A DNA stretch of 64,000 nucleotides from positions 248,001-312,000 of the forward strand of contig JAFVTQ010000004.1 in assembly GCA_017503135.1 (NCBI GenBank), given 5' to 3'. The notes beneath the pieces were generated by a model. That model saw only the letters and a program-made list of their open reading frames with translations. It was not told the DNA's origin and made no database searches. The stretch's first letter is position 1, and every line of letters starts with the position of its first letter. Origin of the DNA: Clostridia bacterium. GTDB lineage: Bacteria; Bacillota; Clostridia; Oscillospirales; Acutalibacteraceae. The translations under genes and the position numbers were made by a program. Shown piece after piece: positions 34,739 through 42,150 of this stretch.

Positions 34739-35403
34739 TATAAAATCTCCTTAACAATATTGAAAATCTTATCACCAATCACATCAATAGGTAATGGCTC
34801 GTCACCTTCAAAACATTTAACAACATTCCAACCGAAACGGTCAGCGGCATAAAGAGCTGCCTCACGACAAGCTTTGAGATAACCTACATTTGCCTCGTGA
34901 ACATCTTTCTTTGTTTCTTCGCCCTCATAGCGCTTTGACATAAGGCGTTGTGAAATGTCAACATCCATATCAAGATAGATAACTGCGTCAGGGGATGGAA
35001 TTTCCATCATTTCATATTCTGTGTGGAACAACCAGTCAAGATATTTATCCCATTCTTCTTTAGGAAGCTTAACTGTCTGGTGCACAGCATTTGATGTGGT
35101 GTAACGGTCTGCGAGAATGAGAGTGCCGTTGTTGTAATCATCACCCCAGAATTTCTTGAAACTCGCATATCTGTCAACAGCATAGAAAAGTGATGCAGAA
35201 TAGATATTAACATCCTGTGGATTACTACCGAATTCGCCACCGAGATACATTTTAACTAGTGTGCTTGATGGGTTTTCATAATCAGGCAATTTAATTTGTC
35301 TGAGTTTAATATTATTGTCAATAAGTTTCTGTTTTAAAAGCTCAACCTGAGTTGATTTTCCACTACCGTCAAGACCTTCAATAACAATCATTTTTCTGTT
35401 CAT
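34738..35403 (-). CDS. tmk: Thymidylate kinase
   Basis: 221 residues. P-loop IEGLDGSGKSTQ, a central DRYTTSNAVHQ (DR-Y motif) and a LID region with SQRLMSKRYEGEETKKD are seen. It phosphorylates dTMP to dTDP. The start at 35403 follows AAGGTGG. A GTG at 35418 lies inside that ribosome site. It is the first gene of the long minus-strand operon and is divergent from thyX, so dTMP synthesis and its kinase share one intergenic control region. Confidence 0.93.
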   Translation of the reverse strand: MNRKMIVIEGLDGSGKSTQVELLKQKLIDNNIKLRQIKLPDYENPSSTLVKMYLGGEFGSNPQDVNIYSASLFYAVDRYASFKKFWGDDYNNGTLILADRYTTSNAVHQTVKLPKEEWDKYLDWLFHTEYEMMEIPSPDAVIYLDMDVDISQRLMSKRYEGEETKKDVHEANVGYLKACREAALYAADRFGWNVVKCFEGDEPLPIDVIGDKIFNIVKEIL

Positions 35404-35440
35404 AGCACAGTTTTCCACCTTACATAATTATACAGATAAC

Positions 35441-35469
35441 ATTATAACAAATAAATTCATTTTTTACAA
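35441..35469 (-). promoter_or_regulatory. Promoter of the tmk operon
   Basis: On the minus strand TTGTAA (35469-35464), a 17-bp spacer and TATAAT (35446-35441). Confidence 0.6.
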
Positions 35470-35524
35470 CAAAATCCACATATTTTTACATAACTTTTTT
35501 ACAATGTTTATTATTTAACTATTG

Positions 35525-35553
35525 TTGCATAGTAAAGATTTTTGTGATACAAT
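35525..35553 (+). promoter_or_regulatory. Promoter of thyX
   Basis: TTGCAT (35525-35530), a 17-bp spacer and TACAAT (35548-35553). Confidence 0.55.
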
Positions 35554-35592
35554 GAAAAATAGAAAATAAAATAGAAAATTGGGGGATTGAAA

Positions 35593-36966
35593 ATGAGCTA
35601 TGATTATAACAAAAGCACAGCTTTGATTATTGGTATGACCGATACTGACGAAAAGGTTACTGCTGCGGCAGGTCGTGTTTCAACTCAAGAGGGTACAGCG
35701 CTCTCTATTTGGGATAAATCTCAGGATAAAGATAAAAACACAAACCTTATCGGAAAGGTTACAGCATCAGGGCATACAAGCACAGTTGAACACACATATT
35801 TTCAACTTGCATTCCAGAATGTAACTGCAGTTGTTGAACAGTTTATTATTGAATTCAGACTCGCATCATATACAGTTAAATCAAGACGATATGTTAATTT
35901 TAGCGATGCAGGTTTCTATGTGCCTGAATTTAATAACGAAGAAATCACTAAGAGCTATAAAGAGCATATGAGCAAAATGTTCGCACTCTATGATGAACTC
36001 TGCGAAAACGGTGTTCTTCGTGAAGATGCTCGTTTTGTGCTTCCATATTGTCTTTATAGTAACTTCTTCTGTTCAGTTAACGGCAGAGAATTCTTGCACA
36101 TGCTTGATGCTATGATTTATGGCAGAGGCGCGAAATACCCTGAAATCAAAGCATTGGGACTTGAACTTTTAGAGCAGGCAAAGATTAAAGCACCTGGAAT
36201 TATGTCAAGCTTCAAAGAAAAAGAAGTTAAAGAAGACGGTCCTGATTTATCATTTGTTGATATTAAACCTGAACATACAAAAGCACCTGTTGAACTTTTG
36301 GGTGCAACACCAAATGCTGCAAAGCTTATTGCAAGAAATGCATTAATTTTTGATAAGAACTGCTCAACAGAACAAGCAGAAGAAATCATTAAAGACGATG
36401 AAATCACAGAAAAAATCGTTGAAGCAGTTGCAAAATGTAAAAGACCAAGAGCACTTGAATGTGCAAATTATACTTTCCGTTTCAACAATGTTTCACTTTC
36501 TTGTATAACTCACTTTGCTCGTCACAGAATTCAGTCAATCGAAATCCCTGAACTCATTAAGACTGACAGATTAAGTTATATTATCCCACCAGTGCTTAAA
36601 GATAAGCCTGAACTTTTAGAAAAATATAAACAAGCATTCGTTGATACAGATAAAGAGTATAAACGCCTTAAAGAAATGGGTGTGCCTGAAGAATTATTGG
36701 TATATTATCAACTTTCAGGTAATACACTTGATATTGTAACAACAATGAATGCAAGACAACTTATGCTCTTTATGAGACTTCGTTCTTGCACTCGTGCTCA
36801 GTGGGAAATTCAGGAATATGCCGTTGAAGCACTTAAAATTCTTCGCAAAGCAGAGCCAAAAGTGTTTAAATTCTATGGTCCAAGCTGTTATGTAAGCGCT
36901 TGCCCTGAAGGAAGAATGACTTGTGGCAGAGCCGGAGAAATTAAAGAGCGTTTCAAGGCTTTATAA
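35593..36966 (+). CDS. thyX: FAD-dependent thymidylate synthase, two-domain ThyX
   Basis: 457 residues, about twice the length of a usual ThyX (~220-250). Two ThyX-motif-like segments are visible: FRLASYTVKSRRYV in the first half, which lacks the leading Arg-His of RHRxxSxNxxSxRY, and ARHRIQSIEIPELIKTDRLS in the second, which keeps RHR. GNTLDIVTTMNARQLMLFM and RSCTRAQWEIQEYA follow. The enzyme makes dTMP from dUMP with methylene-THF and FAD. The halves may act as a pseudo-dimer (inference). The start at 35593 follows GGGGG. Confidence 0.9.
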   Translation: MSYDYNKSTALIIGMTDTDEKVTAAAGRVSTQEGTALSIWDKSQDKDKNTNLIGKVTASGHTSTVEHTYFQLAFQNVTAVVEQFIIEFRLASYTVKSRRYVNFSDAGFYVPEFNNEEITKSYKEHMSKMFALYDELCENGVLREDARFVLPYCLYSNFFCSVNGREFLHMLDAMIYGRGAKYPEIKALGLELLEQAKIKAPGIMSSFKEKEVKEDGPDLSFVDIKPEHTKAPVELLGATPNAAKLIARNALIFDKNCSTEQAEEIIKDDEITEKIVEAVAKCKRPRALECANYTFRFNNVSLSCITHFARHRIQSIEIPELIKTDRLSYIIPPVLKDKPELLEKYKQAFVDTDKEYKRLKEMGVPEELLVYYQLSGNTLDIVTTMNARQLMLFMRLRSCTRAQWEIQEYAVEALKILRKAEPKVFKFYGPSCYVSACPEGRMTCGRAGEIKERFKAL

Positions 36967-36979
36967 TTAAAAGATTAAT

Positions 36980-37690
36980 ATGAAAAACGGTAGAAAAAAC
37001 AACAGAAAAACCTTTATTTTTCCAATAATTGCGCTATTTTCATTAACACTTTGTTCCGTGTTGGCACTCTTGTTGGTCGGTGGAGAAGAAACTGTATATA
37101 AACTTAGTCAGTTAAACTTTGTACCCGATGAAAAAACAGTTTGCATTGATCCAGGGCACGGTGGTGATGACCCGGGCGCATTGGGGAAAAACAGAAAAGA
37201 AAAAGACGATAATCTTCGTCTTTCTCTTCTGGTGCGAGATATACTCACAGACAGGGGATATACTGTTGTAATGACCCGTGAAAACGACAGTGCTCTCTCT
37301 TTGTCTGAACGATGCAAAATCGCAAACAAGGCGAGAGCTTCTCTTTTTGTTGCTATTCATAGAAACAGTAGCACGGGCAACGGCAAGGGTATGGAATTAT
37401 GGGTGCATTCAAGTAAACCCACAGATGATACTTTGCTTGCTGAAAATATAATGGAAAACTTAAAAATTGTGGGATTTTCAGCGGATAGGGGAATAAATTT
37501 CGGCTATCGTGAAGGCGAAAATATGAATTATCACGTGAACCGAAATACCAAGATGCCCTCGTGCCTTTTAGAAGTTGGATTTATCACAAGCGACGAAGAT
37601 AATAAAGACTTTGATGAGAAACTTAATGACTATGCAAAAGCCATAGCTGACGGTATAGAACAAACTTTGTTAGAAATGAATGGGGATTAA
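36980..37690 (+). CDS. N-acetylmuramoyl-L-alanine amidase (Amidase_3)
   Basis: 236 residues: an N-terminal membrane anchor (about 10-32), a short linker, then an Amidase_3 domain. Zinc-site blocks are CIDPGHGGDDPGALG (first His), KEKDDNLRLS (Glu) and LFVAIHRNSS (second His), with LLEVGFITSDEDN carrying the catalytic Glu. It would cleave stem peptides from muramic acid outside the cell. No cell-wall binding repeats are present. Sporulation CwlD has the same layout, so that is an alternative name. Confidence 0.9.
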   Translation: MKNGRKNNRKTFIFPIIALFSLTLCSVLALLLVGGEETVYKLSQLNFVPDEKTVCIDPGHGGDDPGALGKNRKEKDDNLRLSLLVRDILTDRGYTVVMTRENDSALSLSERCKIANKARASLFVAIHRNSSTGNGKGMELWVHSSKPTDDTLLAENIMENLKIVGFSADRGINFGYREGENMNYHVNRNTKMPSCLLEVGFITSDEDNKDFDEKLNDYAKAIADGIEQTLLEMNGD

Positions 37691-37755
37691 ACGTAGAAAC
37701 TCAAAAAGCAAGAACGCACAAACGGAAAATACTTGAATTTTTTATTCAAAAACCC

Positions 37756-37784
37756 TTGACAATTCGAATTTGTTGATATATAAT
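37756..37784 (+). promoter_or_regulatory. Promoter of tRNA-Gln
   Basis: TTGACA (37756-37761), a 17-bp spacer and TATAAT (37779-37784), 13 bp before the tRNA. Confidence 0.85.
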
Positions 37785-37797
37785 TGCTTTTGCTCGT

Positions 37798-37871
37798 TGG
37801 GGAATAGTGTAACGGTAGCACGACAGACTCTGACTCTGTTTGTTGGGGTTCGAATCCCTATTCCCCAGCCA
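37798..37871 (+). tRNA. tRNA-Gln (CTG)
   Basis: 74 nt with encoded CCA. The acceptor stem TGGGGAA/TTCCCCA, anticodon arm ACAGA-CTCTGAC-TCTGT (anticodon CTG) and T arm GGGGTTCGAATCCC all fold. The 3' part from 37849 is repeated exactly at 38033-38064. Confidence 0.97.
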
Positions 37872-38064
37872 TAAAAATAAAGACAAGTCATTTGACTTGT
37901 CTTTTATTTTTGTCTAAAAGGTGGTTGTGGGATTCGAACCCGTGAGGGTTTTGGCGTTAAGAAAACAATTCGGTGAATTGTTTTTAGCCAAAAGCACAAT
38001 GCGAATACCACATTCGCATTGTGAGTCTATAATTCGAATCCCTATTCCCCAGCCATAAAAATAA
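37849..38064 (+). mobile_element. Gene-3'-end mini-element A (at tRNA-Gln)
   Basis: A 32-bp direct repeat (37849-37880 and 38033-38064; offset 184 bp) copies the T-loop, acceptor 3' strand, CCA and flank of tRNA-Gln. Between the repeats: a terminator, an antisense T-arm-like GATTCGAACCC (37931-37941), core hairpin H1 (outer stem TTTTGGC/GCCAAAA, inner stem AAAACAATTC-ggt-GAATTGTTTT, 37949-37993) and hairpin H2 (CACAATGCGAAT / ATTCGCATTGTG, 37995-38023). A second, different terminator follows. No open frame. This accounts for most of the 350-bp gap after the tRNA. Confidence 0.7.
37879..37911 (+). terminator. tRNA-Gln terminator (inside element A)
   Basis: AAAGACAAGTCA / TGACTTGTCTTT followed by TATTTTTG. 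Confidence 0.9.
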
Positions 38065-38065
38065 G

Positions 38066-38097
38066 AAGGTAGGTCAAAGACCTGCCTTTTTATTTTC
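38066..38097 (+). terminator. Second terminator beyond element A
   Basis: AAGGTAGGTC-aaa-GACCTGCCTT with TTTATTTTC. It follows the displaced copy of the tRNA-Gln 3' end and differs in stem sequence from the first terminator. Confidence 0.85.
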
Positions 38098-38151
38098 TTT
38101 TTGTTATTTTAACTTTTCTCTTTTCGTTCTTCTCTCCTTTGCTTCGCAAAG

Positions 38152-38180
38152 CGTTGATTATAATTACAATTTATGGTATA
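38152..38180 (+). promoter_or_regulatory. Promoter of the 38222 gene and GH43 gene
   Basis: TTGATT (38152-38157), a 17-bp spacer and TATAAT (38175-38180). Confidence 0.7.
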
Positions 38181-38221
38181 ATTTAACCGATAAGGTTTAA
38201 TATGGTGAGAGAGGTGTTATT

Positions 38222-38494
38222 ATGAAAAAACTTGCGAGCAAATTAAAATACATATTAGTATGGGCTTTGTGTATATTAGCTTGGTTTGTAATAATTTTTC
38301 TTTACTTTTTCTGTGGTGGTTGGGAACTGTTTGAATCAGGTGACCCCATAAAAATTGAACTTGGTATTTCGGTTGTTCTTGGCACGCTTTTCTTTGTGAT
38401 AATAGATATTATATACGAGTTAGAAAAACAGCGTGACGAGAAAATTAAAAAACTTGAAAAACGCATTCAAGAATTAGAAAATAAGGGAGAATAA
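38222..38494 (+). CDS. Small membrane protein with C-terminal coiled coil
   Basis: 90 residues: two hydrophobic segments (about 10-31 and 46-65) and a charged C-terminal helix (about 66-88, EKQRDEKIKKLEKRIQELEN) with a heptad pattern. The ribosome site is GAGAGGTG. The GH43 gene begins two bases after its stop, so the two are co-translated, although a shared role is unclear. No family recognised. Confidence 0.65.
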   Translation: MKKLASKLKYILVWALCILAWFVIIFLYFFCGGWELFESGDPIKIELGISVVLGTLFFVIIDIIYELEKQRDEKIKKLEKRIQELENKGE

Positions 38495-38495
38495 T

Positions 38496-39467
38496 ATGCA
38501 AAATTATCCAAACCCATTTATCCCCCAACGTGCTGACCCTTATGTTGTGAAAGGTCCTGACGGGTTTTATTATTTCACAGCCTCATATCCCGCTTTTTAT
38601 AATGTTGACGCGGGCTATGACCGTATTGTTTTACGAAGAAGTGAAACTGTCAAAGGTCTTGCAACCGCAGAAGAATATACTATTTGGAAAGCTCACAACA
38701 AAGGCGTAATGTCAAAGCATATCTGGGCACCTGAAATTCATTATATTGGTGGGAAATGGTATGTTTTCTTTGCTGCAGGGGAACAAGAAAATGTATGGAA
38801 TATTCGTCCTTTTGTGATTGTCTGTGATGGTCAAGACCCAATAAATGGCGCTTGGACAGAGCTTGGCAAAATGCAGGCAAGTGAGGGCGACAACCATTCA
38901 TTTACTGAGTTTTCACTTGATATGACTTACTTTGAAAATAATGGTAAACATTATTTAATCTGGGCTGAGAAGTTGGGCGACTCGTCACTCTTTATGGCGG
39001 AAATCAATGAAAATGAGCCTAATAAACTTATATCAAAACCCATCTTGCTCACAAAACCCGAATATGATTGGGAAAAAATCCGTTTTAGCGTTAACGAAGG
39101 CCCGTCGGTGCTTAAAACAGATGACAAAATCTATGTATTCTTTTCAGCTTCAGGCACGGGAGCAGAGTATTGTATGGGCAAGGTTTATGCCGACAGAAAT
39201 GCTGATTTGATGGATATAAATAATTGGGAAAAAGACGAAAATTCCGTTTTGCAGACCGAAGATTTAACCGACCAGGCAGGACCGGGGCACAACAGCTTTG
39301 TGGTTGACGAAAACGGCGATTTGCTCATTGTTTATCACGCTCGTCCTTTTTCACATTTTGAGAAAAACTGTGGCACATATTGTGACGAGCCACTTTATGA
39401 CCCTTGCCGTCACGCGAGAATAAAAAAAGTCAGCTTTGATGAAAATGGAATACCAACTTTAAAATAA
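38496..39467 (+). CDS. Glycoside hydrolase family 43 protein
   Basis: 323 residues, a five-bladed beta-propeller GH43. RADPYV gives the catalytic base Asp14, FSLDMTYF the pKa-tuning Asp, and FSVNEGPSVL the acid Glu. KHIWAPEIHYIGGKWYVFF is a typical second blade. There is no signal peptide, so it acts inside the cell on imported oligosaccharides, probably removing arabinose or xylose side groups. It has no C-terminal beta-sandwich domain. It is translationally coupled to the small gene upstream. The subfamily was not determined. Confidence 0.9.
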   Translation: MQNYPNPFIPQRADPYVVKGPDGFYYFTASYPAFYNVDAGYDRIVLRRSETVKGLATAEEYTIWKAHNKGVMSKHIWAPEIHYIGGKWYVFFAAGEQENVWNIRPFVIVCDGQDPINGAWTELGKMQASEGDNHSFTEFSLDMTYFENNGKHYLIWAEKLGDSSLFMAEINENEPNKLISKPILLTKPEYDWEKIRFSVNEGPSVLKTDDKIYVFFSASGTGAEYCMGKVYADRNADLMDINNWEKDENSVLQTEDLTDQAGPGHNSFVVDENGDLLIVYHARPFSHFEKNCGTYCDEPLYDPCRHARIKKVSFDENGIPTLK

Positions 39468-39471
39468 AACC

Positions 39472-39502
39472 ATGGGGATGACAAAAATCATCCCCATTTT
39501 TA
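39472..39502 (+). terminator. Terminator after the GH43 gene
   Basis: ATGGGGATGA / TCATCCCCAT with TTTTTAA. Confidence 0.9.
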
Positions 39503-39562
39503 ATTGTGCAATATGTTATGTTTTATATGATATTTTGTTGCACAATGCACATATGGAATTTG

Positions 39563-39591
39563 TTTACAATTTGTTCAAATTTTGATATACT
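39563..39591 (+). promoter_or_regulatory. Promoter of the secreted hydrolase gene
   Basis: TTTACA (39563-39568), a 17-bp spacer and TATACT (39586-39591). Confidence 0.65.
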
Positions 39592-39626
39592 ATATTGGTA
39601 AAAATCTGCAAAGGAGTTATGCTATT

Positions 39627-41453
39627 ATGAAAAACTTCAAAAAAGTAATTTCTGTTGTGTTAGCAATGGTTATGATGCTGTCTTGTATGTCAATTTTAGG
39701 CTATGCTCGTGACACAGGCTATACACCAACAATCATCATTCCGGGACTTTTCCAATGTGAAACTTATCACTATGTAAATGGTGAAAAAGAATGTGATGCT
39801 GACGGCAATCCTATTCCGGGTCCATTCTATGTTTCAGTTTCAGAAGAATTTATCGCTGCAGCTCTTACAGAGGCTCTTGTTCCTGTTATGAAAATGTTTG
39901 TTACACAGCAAGACCAAGACCAAGCAGCTGCAAAGGTTGTTGCTGACCTTCTCAGTGATATTTTGATGGCGAAACAGTCAAGTGACGCTAACGGTAATCT
40001 TGACTCTGATGTTCGTGCAGAATATTATGGTGGTAGTTTCGACACACTTTCAGATGTTTCAAGAGAGCATGTTCTCAAAAGCTTCCCAATCGAAGAATTC
40101 TTTGATATTGCTGGTGAAGATAATCTCTATGTCTTTAACTATGTTTCAACAGGTAATATGATTCAGACTGCACAAGAACTTTATGATTATATTCAGTTCG
40201 TTAAAGCAGATACAGGTGCTAAAAAGGTTAACCTTGTTCCTGTAAGCCAGGGTGGTTCAATCGCAAATGCACTTTTGCAGCTTTATGTTGATAATGGCAG
40301 CAACATCTCAGTTGATGTTAACAGAATCGTATTTGCAGTTCCTGCTCTTGATGGTGCAAACCTTCTCGGTGATGCTTATACTTATGGCCTTAACGACGAA
40401 AGTGCTGCACTTTATACAACAATGTTCACATCACTTTTAGGTGAAAACAATGTTCTCAGTTATGTGCTCAGCCTTGCAGTCAGACTTATGCCAAAAACTG
40501 ATGTTAGCAATCTTCTTGATGTAATTGCTGATACACTCATTGGCAAATATCTTAAATATTCAACTCTTATGTGGGGACTTGTTCCATCAGCTCAATATAG
40601 AGATGTTTGCCGTGATAAATATCTTGCAGGTGACGATATGGCAGAAATTCGCCGTCAGGCTGACTGGTATTACAATGCTCAGCTCAAATCTGACTACAAT
40701 ATTTTAACAGCAAAGAAACAGGGCGTTGAAATCTTTGACATCGTTGATACTAATGTTGAGCTTTATGAACTCGCTGTTTCTCATGGCTACACTCAAGCTG
40801 ACGGTATCATTCAGGTTGACTCAACATCAATGGGTGCTTATAGTGTGAATATTGGCACAAGACTTCCTGCAGGTTATAAAACTCCTTGGGATAAAAATAA
40901 TTGTATCTTCCATGAACACATTGACCCAGAAGGAATTATTGATGCTCACACAGGTCTTCTTCCTGACCAGACATTCTATTTCAGTGGTCAGAATCACGCA
41001 ACAACAGCTTCAAATGACGTTGTTATGAGCCTTATCATTAATCTTCTTACTGATGAGAATTTCACAAGCGTATTCTCATATCCTGACAGATTCCCACAGT
41101 TTAACAAGAGCCGTGAAACATATCAGCTTCGTCAGGATGTTGCTGCAATGAAAGAATATGATACATCAACACTTTCGGCTGAAGACAAAGCTGAACTTGA
41201 CGGTGCAATCAAGCAGGTTGAAGATATGCTTGCAAACACAGTTGTTAATGTTGCTGAATTCAAAGCGGCAAATAACAGATTCTATGCAATCTATGATAAG
41301 ATTATGGGTGAAGATGAAATTATAAGCAGTGATACTACATCAGACCTTGCTGTTTCAGCTATCAAGGGTATTTGTGACGGACTTTATGAAGTTTATGGTG
41401 ACGCAGCTTATAGTGAAATTCCATTCCTTATTCTCAGTCAACTTTTCTCATAA
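39627..41453 (+). CDS. Secreted alpha/beta-hydrolase-like protein
   Basis: 608 residues. A Sec signal peptide (about 1-25, ending LGYAR) precedes TPTIIIPGLFQCE, the start of an alpha/beta-hydrolase fold. The nucleophile elbow is LVPVSQGGSIAN, with Ser in an xxSxGG context like lipases and LCAT/PGAP1 relatives, and FSGQNHATTASNDVV offers the catalytic His. The start at 39627 follows AAGGAG. The C-terminal ~100 residues are helical (KAELDGAIKQVEDML). No cell-wall anchor or SLH domain. The substrate could be a lipid or ester and is unknown. Confidence 0.75.
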   Translation: MKNFKKVISVVLAMVMMLSCMSILGYARDTGYTPTIIIPGLFQCETYHYVNGEKECDADGNPIPGPFYVSVSEEFIAAALTEALVPVMKMFVTQQDQDQAAAKVVADLLSDILMAKQSSDANGNLDSDVRAEYYGGSFDTLSDVSREHVLKSFPIEEFFDIAGEDNLYVFNYVSTGNMIQTAQELYDYIQFVKADTGAKKVNLVPVSQGGSIANALLQLYVDNGSNISVDVNRIVFAVPALDGANLLGDAYTYGLNDESAALYTTMFTSLLGENNVLSYVLSLAVRLMPKTDVSNLLDVIADTLIGKYLKYSTLMWGLVPSAQYRDVCRDKYLAGDDMAEIRRQADWYYNAQLKSDYNILTAKKQGVEIFDIVDTNVELYELAVSHGYTQADGIIQVDSTSMGAYSVNIGTRLPAGYKTPWDKNNCIFHEHIDPEGIIDAHTGLLPDQTFYFSGQNHATTASNDVVMSLIINLLTDENFTSVFSYPDRFPQFNKSRETYQLRQDVAAMKEYDTSTLSAEDKAELDGAIKQVEDMLANTVVNVAEFKAANNRFYAIYDKIMGEDEIISSDTTSDLAVSAIKGICDGLYEVYGDAAYSEIPFLILSQLFS

Positions 41454-41465
41454 TAAAACTTATAA

Positions 41466-41497
41466 CCCCGTAAGGCGAAAGCTTTACGGGGATTTTG
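41466..41497 (+). terminator. Terminator after the hydrolase gene
   Basis: CCCCGTAAgGC-gaaa-GCtTTACGGGG followed by ATTTTG. Confidence 0.85.
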
Positions 41498-41512
41498 AAA
41501 TGAGGGATTATT

Positions 41513-42112
41513 ATTAAAACATTTCAAAAGATTTTGGTTTGTGTGCTTGTGATTATAATGGTTACTGCATTTGCATCTTGCAAGGAAACAGAGCAAAGCC
41601 CAAAAGATAGTCAGACTACAACCACAACAGAAACCACAACCTTTGTAGAATTAGATTCGGAAATAAACCCTGATGGAACGGGAAACACAGTAGTAGGCAC
41701 ATGGGTTTGTGAAGAAACAATTTCTGCAAAAACATTTTATGGCGATTACTACAATTCAAAAATCACAAAGAATAATGTGCAAATGTGCACAACCTATAAA
41801 TTTAATAAAGATGGTTCTTATAGTACAAGTGTTGAGATTATAAATATTAGCGATGTGCGAAAAGAATATCGCTCATTGATGGTTGAAGGTGCAAGAAGAA
41901 ATGTTGAAAAAGAAGGCAAATATCTGACAACTGACGATGTGCTTTATTATGAAAAATATGCAGACGATATTCTTAAAGACATCTGCAAAACTACCAAAGG
42001 CACATATAAAATTGATGGTAACAAACTTGTATATAATAACTCTGAAACAGAACAATTTGCAATTAGTGGCAACAAACTGACACTCGACAAAATAGTTTTA
42101 GAAAGAAAATAA
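41513..42112 (+). CDS. Putative lipoprotein with non-standard ATT start
   Basis: About 199 residues if translation starts at ATT (41513), which gives a textbook lipoprotein signal, (M)KTFQKILVCVLVIIMVTAFASC, with Cys at the cleavage site. GAGGG at 41502-41506 lies correctly for that codon. No ATG or GTG start fits, and the TTG at 41534 would drop the charged n-region. After the lipobox come a Thr-rich linker (QTTTTTETTT) and a soluble domain (VGTWVCEETISAKTF, about 80-199) of lipocalin-like or DUF4595-like style. Function unknown. Confidence 0.65.
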   Translation: MKTFQKILVCVLVIIMVTAFASCKETEQSPKDSQTTTTTETTTFVELDSEINPDGTGNTVVGTWVCEETISAKTFYGDYYNSKITKNNVQMCTTYKFNKDGSYSTSVEIINISDVRKEYRSLMVEGARRNVEKEGKYLTTDDVLYYEKYADDILKDICKTTKGTYKIDGNKLVYNNSETEQFAISGNKLTLDKIVLERK

Positions 42113-42116
42113 AAAG

Positions 42117-42150
42117 AAAGACGATGAGAGTTAATTCTCATCGTCTTTTT
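42117..42150. terminator. Bidirectional terminator
   Basis: AAAGACGATGAGA / TCTCATCGTCTTT with T runs both ways. The right arm encodes the last codons of hflX. Confidence 0.9.

Noticed and set aside
37921-38064. A second, degenerate tRNA gene after tRNA-Gln
   Set aside because: Only T-arm and acceptor 3' sequence are present; D arm and anticodon arm are absent and replaced by the H1/H2 hairpins.
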